Below are positions 21,571-25,678 of a stretch of 25,678 nucleotides of DNA, piece after piece. The notes beneath the pieces were generated by a model. The model ran no database searches, was not told the origin of the DNA, and worked only from the letters and a program-made list of their open reading frames with translations. The stretch is from Heyndrickxia sporothermodurans (lineage in GTDB: Bacteria; Bacillota; Bacilli; Bacillales; Bacillaceae_C): the NCBI RefSeq assembly GCF_016785185.1, contig NZ_JAEKDY010000047.1; one strand, given 5' to 3'. The first letter of the stretch is position 1, and every line of letters begins with the position of its first letter. Both the position numbers and the translations under genes were made by a program.

Positions 21571-22348
21571 TTCAGGAGGTGGAGCTGGGATCCAAGCAGA
21601 TATTAAAACATTTTCTTCCTTAGGTGTGTTTGGAATGTCGGTTATTACTGCAGTTACCGCCCAAAACACAATGGAAGTAAAATCTGTACAAATGATTGAT
21701 TCACAAATAATCAGTGATCAAATATCTGCTATTTTCGACGACATTCATGTTGATGCAGTTAAAATTGGAATGCTCGGAACAAAAGAAAATATTGATGTGG
21801 TTGCAAAGGAATTGAATATATACCGTACAGAGCATATCATCCTCGATCCAGTCATGATATCAAAAGGTGGTCACCATTTATTACAGCAAAATGCGATAGA
21901 AGCGTTAAAAGAAAAATTGCTTCCAATGGTGACATTAATTACACCTAATATACCTGAGGCTGAAAGTTTAACAGACAGAAAGATTTGTACGATTGAAGAC
22001 ATGTATACTGCCTGCCTCAAATTACAGGAACTCGGTGCCAATAAAATTTTATTAAAAGGTGGCCATTTAGAAGGGGATCCAAATGATTTATTTTTTGACG
22101 GACATCACTTTACATGGTTGCCAGGGAAGAGAATTCATACGAAAAATGTTCATGGAACAGGGTGTACGTTATCTTCAGCTATCACCGCTTTTGTTGCTCA
22201 GGAAGAAACCCTGTTGAGTGCAGTTAAGAAAGCAAAAGATTATATTACAATAGCAATTCAACATAGCTTAGAACTTGGCAGTGGACATGGTCCAACAAAT
22301 CATTTTTACCATTTATATGAACGTGCTGGACTAGTAGACAATAAATAG
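21539..22348 (+). CDS. thiD: Hydroxymethylpyrimidine (phosphate) kinase ThiD
   Basis: A 269-residue ribokinase-fold enzyme that phosphorylates HMP to HMP-P and then HMP-PP for thiamin synthesis. Motifs are AGSDSGGGAGIQADIKTF at the N-terminus (HMP binding), DAVKIGML, LDPVMISKGG, ITPNIPEAE, LLKGGH and the catalytic anion-hole VHGTGCTLSSA. The start ATG at 21539 follows GGAGGA inside the end of thiW, giving a 32-nt overlap and probable translational coupling; earlier in-frame codons lack a ribosome binding site. The length is normal for ThiD. The fold is shared with pyridoxine kinase, but the GTGC motif and context favour ThiD. Confidence 0.94.
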   Translation: MKTALTIAGSDSGGGAGIQADIKTFSSLGVFGMSVITAVTAQNTMEVKSVQMIDSQIISDQISAIFDDIHVDAVKIGMLGTKENIDVVAKELNIYRTEHIILDPVMISKGGHHLLQQNAIEALKEKLLPMVTLITPNIPEAESLTDRKICTIEDMYTACLKLQELGANKILLKGGHLEGDPNDLFFDGHHFTWLPGKRIHTKNVHGTGCTLSSAITAFVAQEETLLSAVKKAKDYITIAIQHSLELGSGHGPTNHFYHLYERAGLVDNK

Positions 22349-22361
22349 CGGAGGGATTCCA

Positions 22362-23171
22362 ATGGAAATTTCAAAAATGACACGGTTAATTTCATTAGTA
22401 AAAGAAAAAAAACCACTTATTCACCATATGACAAATGTGGTAACTATAAATGATTGTGCTAATGTCACACTTGCAATCGGAGCTTCACCAGTAATGGCTA
22501 CAGAGATTAAAGAAGTGGAAGATATGATTCAACTAGCTGATGCACTAATTATCAATTTAGGAACGATTCATGATGTTGTTTTCGAATCTATGCTACATGC
22601 AGGGATTGCTGCTAATAAGAAAGGAATTCCAGTTATATTGGATCCTGTTGGTGTTGGCGCAACAAGTTATCGAACAGAACGATCTATGGAACTATTAGAA
22701 AAAGTAAAGATGGCTATCATCCGTGGGAATAGCAGTGAAATACATACATTAATTGGTGGTACAGGTGGAACAAAAGGAGTCGACGCGGGTGAAGGATCTG
22801 TACCATCGATTGAAATAGCTCAGCAAGCTGCCAACGCTTTCCAATGTGTTATTGGCATAAGCGGCAAAGTAGACGTCGTATCTAACGGAAGTAAGAACTA
22901 TTTCCTATCAAATGGGGATGAAAGGTTAACAAGAATAACAGGAACAGGATGTATGTCTACTTCACTCATAGGCAGTTTTTCTGGCGTAACATCTGATTAT
23001 TTAGGTGCCGCCATCACGGGAATGTCAATTATGTCACTTTCAGGGGAACGTGCAACGAAACACTTGGCAACAGATGGAGGAATTGGAACATATAAAATAA
23101 AGCTGATGGATGAAATCTATCGAATGAATGAGGAAGTTTTTGCTAAAGAGGTGAAAATTCATGAATGTTAA
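22362..23171 (+). CDS. thiM: Hydroxyethylthiazole kinase ThiM
   Basis: A 269-residue ribokinase-fold enzyme that phosphorylates 4-methyl-5-(2-hydroxyethyl)thiazole to THZ-P. Signatures are PLIHHMTNVVTINDCAN (substrate pocket), GASPVMA, LDPVGVGAT, IIRGNSSEI and GTGCMSTSL. C197 sits in the catalytic GTGC, equivalent to Cys198 in the Bacillus enzyme. GGAGGG lies before the ATG, 13 nt after thiD. Its end overlaps thiE by 11 nt. With thiW and thiE it completes salvage of the thiazole half. Confidence 0.95.
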   Translation: MEISKMTRLISLVKEKKPLIHHMTNVVTINDCANVTLAIGASPVMATEIKEVEDMIQLADALIINLGTIHDVVFESMLHAGIAANKKGIPVILDPVGVGATSYRTERSMELLEKVKMAIIRGNSSEIHTLIGGTGGTKGVDAGEGSVPSIEIAQQAANAFQCVIGISGKVDVVSNGSKNYFLSNGDERLTRITGTGCMSTSLIGSFSGVTSDYLGAAITGMSIMSLSGERATKHLATDGGIGTYKIKLMDEIYRMNEEVFAKEVKIHEC

Positions 23172-23766
23172 TTACAATCTTTATTTAGTTACCGATGAAC
23201 GAACCCCAATAGGCGAACTTTTATCAATTGTTGAAGAAGCTGTGCAAGGTGGTGTGACCATCGTTCAACTTCGTGAAAAGAATAGCGATGGACTCACATT
23301 TTATAAAAAAGCAAAACATTTAAAAGCGTTGTTAAAAAGCTATCAAGTGCCTCTAATTATAAATGATCGTGTAGATATTGCGTTAGCGGTAGGAGCTGAT
23401 GGTATACATGTTGGTCAAGACGATATACCGCTTTCTGCCTTAAAGCGAATAGTTCCCAAGTCAATGATTATTGGTGTGTCTACGCAAACAATCGAGCAGG
23501 CCCAATTAGCTGAAAAAATTGGAGCTGATTATATTGGAATAGGGTCTGCTTTTCCAACTAAAACAAAACAAGATGCAACTGTGTTATCTATGGAAACCTT
23601 AAAAGCAATTAAAGATTCTGTAAATATACCAGCTGTAGCAATCGGAGGAATAACATTAGATAATTTTCATCAATTAAAAGAAATAAATTTTTCTGGAATT
23701 GCGGTAGTTTCTGCAATTATGAAGGCAAAAAACCCAAAGGAAGCAGCGAAAAAACTTTTTCAGTAA
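23161..23766 (+). CDS. thiE: Thiamin phosphate synthase ThiE
   Basis: A 201-residue TIM-barrel enzyme that couples HMP-PP with THZ-P to give thiamin phosphate. Clear motifs are LYLVTDE at the first strand, VQLREKN (pyrimidine pyrophosphate binding), LIINDRVDIALAVGADGIHV with GQDD, IGVSTQT, YIGIGSAFPTKTK and AIGGI for phosphate binding. It starts inside the end of thiM with AAGAGGTG upstream. The protein is a little shorter than B. subtilis ThiE (about 220) but all motifs are intact. It joins the products of thiD and thiM from the same operon. Confidence 0.95.
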   Translation: MNVNYNLYLVTDERTPIGELLSIVEEAVQGGVTIVQLREKNSDGLTFYKKAKHLKALLKSYQVPLIINDRVDIALAVGADGIHVGQDDIPLSALKRIVPKSMIIGVSTQTIEQAQLAEKIGADYIGIGSAFPTKTKQDATVLSMETLKAIKDSVNIPAVAIGGITLDNFHQLKEINFSGIAVVSAIMKAKNPKEAAKKLFQ

Positions 23767-23805
23767 AAAAATAAATTTGCAATGTGCAAAATAGAGAGGG
23801 AGAAT

Positions 23806-24495
23806 ATGACAATGACGCAAGGGAAGCTATTTACCGATCGATTATATAGAAATGCTCAACCCATTTGGAATAAAAATCATCAACATCCATTTGTTCAAGG
23901 TATTGGTGACGGCTCTTTACCAATTGAACTTTTTGCTTATTATATGAAACAGGATTATGTGTATTTAATTGAGTATTCGAAGTTATTTGCAATAGGTACT
24001 CAAAAAGCAAAAGATTTACAAACAATGCAAAAATTTTCCCACTCATTACACTCAATTCTACATTTTGAAATGGACTTGCATAGAAAATATGCTAAAGAAT
24101 TTGGGATATCTGAAGAGGAATTAGAACAGGTAAAACCAACACCTATAAATCTAGCTTATACAAATTATATGGTAAACGTATCACTAAATGGGTCATTAGC
24201 GGAAGTAGTTTCTTGTTTGCTTCCTTGTGCATGGGATTATTGGGAGATTGGTAAGCTTTTAAAAAAACAGCATCACCATCAAATAAAATCAAATCCGTAT
24301 TCACATTGGATAGAAACTTATTCATCAGATGAGTTTGGATCGGTTGCCCTTTGGTTAATCAAGTTAATGAATCAATTAACTGAAGGAACTCGGGAACATG
24401 AACTGGTATCCTTAGAGAAACATTTTCAAATGACATCTCGCTTTGAATATATGTTCTGGGATATGGTCTATCACCAAGAAGAATGGCCATTATAA
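23806..24495 (+). CDS. tenA: Aminopyrimidine aminohydrolase TenA (thiaminase II)
   Basis: A 229-residue all-helical TenA-fold enzyme. Its main job in Bacillus is to deaminate aminomethyl-aminopyrimidine, derived from degraded thiamin, to HMP; it can also cleave thiamin. The catalytic Cys is C141 in SCLLPCAWDYWEIG and the partner Asp is D50 in YMKQDYVYLIEY. The C-terminal Glu sits in RFEYMFWDM, with HPFVQGI near the N-terminus. AGAGGGAG lies before the ATG at 23806; the frame is open back to 23782 without a better site. It is the last gene of the operon, 39 nt after thiE, and supplies HMP to ThiD. Confidence 0.95.
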   Translation: MTMTQGKLFTDRLYRNAQPIWNKNHQHPFVQGIGDGSLPIELFAYYMKQDYVYLIEYSKLFAIGTQKAKDLQTMQKFSHSLHSILHFEMDLHRKYAKEFGISEEELEQVKPTPINLAYTNYMVNVSLNGSLAEVVSCLLPCAWDYWEIGKLLKKQHHHQIKSNPYSHWIETYSSDEFGSVALWLIKLMNQLTEGTREHELVSLEKHFQMTSRFEYMFWDMVYHQEEWPL

Positions 24496-24561
24496 AGTTG
24501 TATTGTATGTATTTTTAATTCGTTAAAAAAGTTGAATTTATGTTTAACATTGATATGAAAC

Positions 24562-24590
24562 AGCTAGGGGATAACCCCTAGCTTATTTTA
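24562..24590. terminator. Terminator of the thi operon
   Basis: A perfect 9-bp stem AGCTAGGGG (24562-24570)/CCCCTAGCT (24575-24583) with loop ATAA and a following T-rich tract. It also lies at the end of the convergent small minus-strand gene. Confidence 0.85.
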
Positions 24591-24747
24591 GTTCTCTTCC
24601 TGTTGCTCCAATTGCTTTATCGGTATTTGATTGATTATTATATTCCGGATCTGGATTTAATTGTTTTTGGTCCGTATCCTTTCCGAGGTAACTCGACTTA
24701 TGCTTTTCTTGTAGTTTATGAAATTTTTTAAAATTTTGATTAACCAA
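24583..24747 (-). CDS. Small hydrophilic protein, TTG start, unknown
   Basis: The protein has 54 residues, is rich in Lys, Asn, Gln and Asp, and has no membrane span. It begins VNQNFKKFHKLQEKHKSSYL after the start and ends ATGRELK. GGAGGG lies 7 nt upstream of a TTG at 24745-24747. The open frame continues to 24957 but that upstream part is antisense to the amino-acid binding protein remnant, so I exclude it. I do not recognise the family. The composition recalls small acid-soluble or other small spore proteins, but no signature confirms it. Its upstream DNA ends at the binding-protein breakpoint, so its own promoter may have been lost. Confidence 0.5.
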   Translation of the reverse strand: MVNQNFKKFHKLQEKHKSSYLGKDTDQKQLNPDPEYNNQSNTDKAIGATGRELK

Positions 24748-24770
24748 TATTTGTCCCTCCTTTTGCTTTA

Positions 24771-25244
24771 GTAGCTGTACGAACGGATCGATTGAAAAAA
24801 TATGATATGTCAGATCCATATATCGTCTCGAAAGCTGTTTTAATTGTAGGAAAAGATAATCATGACATAAAAACGTTAAATGACTTAAAAGGAAAAAAAG
24901 TAGGGCAGTCATTAGATAGTAATTATCGAAAAATTGCAGAAGACCATGGTGCAACAAATACGGTTGTAGATGGATTCAATCAATCAATTGATCTGATCAC
25001 TTCAAAACGAATTGACGCAACAATAAACGATAGTCTTTCTTATTTAGATTTGAAAAAACACCAACCCAATTTGCCTATAAAAGTCGTCTATGAAGAAAAA
25101 AATGCGACGAGTAATGCTTTTCTTTTTCGGAAAAATTCAGATGAACTAGTGAAGGCTGTAAACGGAGCACTTGCAGATATGAAAAAAGATGGTACCTATT
25201 TGAAAATTTCAAAAAAATGGTTTGGCACAGATGTGTCGAAGTAA
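24771..25244 (+). pseudogene. Polar amino-acid ABC binding protein, 5'-truncated
   Basis: About 157 C-terminal codons remain of a SBP_bac_3 family binding protein that normally has about 265-280 residues. The sequence picks up in mid-domain at VRTDRLKKYDMSDPYIVSKA, equivalent to the ITxERxKxYDFSxPY block. It continues through LNDLKGKKVGQSLDSNY, RIDATINDSLSYL and LVKAVNGALADMKKDGTYLK. The end FGTDVSK is complete. The signal peptide, lipobox and first lobe are missing. Upstream in-frame codons (to about 24744) do not resemble the family, so the breakpoint is near 24760-24775. It cannot be exported or bind ligand. It resembles cystine/polar amino-acid systems such as TcyA/TcyJ/YxeM. Confidence 0.8.
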
Positions 25245-25259
25245 AGGGATCGATTAAAG

Positions 25260-25551
25260 ATGTTCACAGATGAATCTACCATCCGAATACTCGGAATCCT
25301 GCGTGATTCCTTTTTTCCTATACTAAAAGCAGGCATATATTTTACTATTCCTCTTTCAATCATTACATTTATATTAGGAACGGTACTAGCATTTCTGATA
25401 GCGATTATTCGCATTTCTACAATTAAACCATTAATCTTACTCGCTAAATTTTATTTATGGATTTTTAGAGGGACCCCTTTACTCGTTCAATTGTTTATCC
25501 TTTTTTATGGATTGCCTAAATTAGGGGTTACGTTAGATCCGTTTCCTGCAG
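25260..25551 (+). pseudogene. Polar amino-acid ABC permease, cut by IS21-like element
   Basis: The first 97 codons of a HisM/TcyB-type permease (normally about 220-240). A first span lies near residues 20-50 (ILKAGIYFTIPLSIITFILG). The conserved WIFRGTPLLVQLFILFYGLP leads toward the domain core. The frame meets the IS end at 25552 and stops at a TAA supplied by the IS (25554-25556). It lies 15 nt after the binding-protein remnant, in the usual order for such operons. The EAA loop that contacts the ATPase is missing, so the transporter is dead from both sides. Confidence 0.85.
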
Positions 25552-25566
25552 TGTAAATGTCAACCC

Positions 25567-25602
25567 AAAAGTTGACCATGTCGCTCATGTAAAAGTTGAC
25601 CA
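25567..25602. repeat. Terminal direct repeats of the IS21-like element
   Basis: AAAAGTTGACCA occurs at 25567-25578 and again at 25591-25602, each preceded by a C/T-rich or GT step. Multiple such repeats at each end are the IstA binding sites in IS21 elements. Confidence 0.75.
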
Positions 25603-25610
25603 CCCTTTTG

Positions 25611-25678
25611 TTACTTCGAATATGTTTCTTTGAGACGATAACTCTCTCCGTTCATTGGGATAATGTGGGCCTTGTGAG
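25611..25678 (-). CDS. IstB-like transposition helper ATPase, C-terminal end
   Basis: Only the last 21 codons and the stop are present: HKAHIIPMNGESYRLKETYS plus a final Lys. The tail G-x-SYRLKE is typical of IstB helper proteins of IS21 elements, which load the IstA transposase onto DNA. The stop lies 59 nt inside the IS end. The AAA+ domain is outside the window. Confidence 0.75.
   Translation of the reverse strand, partial: HKAHIIPMNGESYRLKETYSK

Larger units (their letters stand above)
25552..25678 (-). mobile_element. IS21-like insertion sequence, istB end
   Basis: The element begins with TGTAAATGTCAACCC at 25552 and carries two copies of AAAAGTTGACCA (25567-25578 and 25591-25602), the repeated terminal words typical of IS21-family ends. 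Next comes the end of an IstB-like gene reading inward-to-outward on the minus strand. The permease reading frame stops matching its family exactly where the TGT begins, marking the insertion point. The rest of the element lies outside the window. Confidence 0.8.

Noticed and set aside
24748..24957. N-terminal extension of the small minus-strand gene
   Set aside because: It is antisense to the well-matched binding-protein remnant; the good ribosome binding site is at 24755-24760, ahead of the TTG start.
1..25678. CRISPR arrays, tRNA or rRNA genes, prophage modules
   Set aside because: No regularly spaced repeats, no cloverleaf-like or rRNA sequence, and no phage structural genes were seen. 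The holin-like peptide alone is better read as a type I toxin.

Overview
The window reads as low-GC Gram-positive chromosome from a spore-forming Bacillaceae species. The signs are AT-rich DNA, strong GGAGG-type ribosome binding sites, a CotD-like spore coat protein, a YjcZ-type sporulation miniprotein, a Bacillus-type Des desaturase and ilvA/selD/thi genes of bacillar type. Both ends lie inside insertion sequences (IS66-like on the left, IS21-like on the right). It may therefore be a draft contig that broke at multicopy IS elements, though I cannot show that.

Layout. 1-765: an IS66-like end cuts into rbsK, which now abuts the last 45 codons of rbsB because rbsD, rbsA, rbsC and most of rbsB are missing; this is a dead ribose operon. 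863-1948: a stand-alone GIY-YIG protein and two small sporulation genes. 2161-3536: ilvA with a consensus cre site upstream. 3689-6214 (minus strand): a PadR regulator with a palindromic operator on its own promoter, a HAAS-like/2TM protein, a membrane protein made of four copies of the same 2TM unit, then the fatty acid desaturase des. 6431-7603: a polysaccharide deacetylase lipoprotein and a small zinc-ribbon protein. 7715-11100 (minus): a HAD phosphatase, a DAO-family FAD oxidase/dehydrogenase and an NSS sodium symporter, plausibly amino-acid uptake and oxidation. 11229-14181: the niacin transporter niaP with a likely NiaR operator, then a separate amidase. 14301-17650: a DUF318/ArsP-type permease diverging from selD-mnmH, which makes selenophosphate and uses it for tRNA 2-selenouridine. 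17841-18167: a type I toxin-antitoxin locus with a holin-like toxin and a convergent antisense RNA. 18421-20206: two Opp-type ABC permeases with no ATPase or binding protein nearby. 20292-20566: a candidate small RNA. 20679-24495: tandem TPP riboswitches, each with its own terminator, controlling thiW-thiD-thiM-thiE-tenA, a thiamin precursor salvage operon. 24583-25678: a small unknown gene, a 5'-truncated amino-acid binding protein, and its permease cut by the IS21-like element.

How it fits together. The intact parts are small metabolic modules with readable control: TPP riboswitches (thiamin salvage), NiaR (niacin uptake), CcpA (ilvA) and PadR (membrane cassette). The parts least explained by known biology are the PadR/HAAS/2TM-repeat cassette next to des, the CTCC-motif permease facing selD, and the transcript-like region between the ABC permeases and the thi operon. 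The type I toxin-antitoxin locus belongs to a known class, but its antisense partner would be missed by routine annotation.
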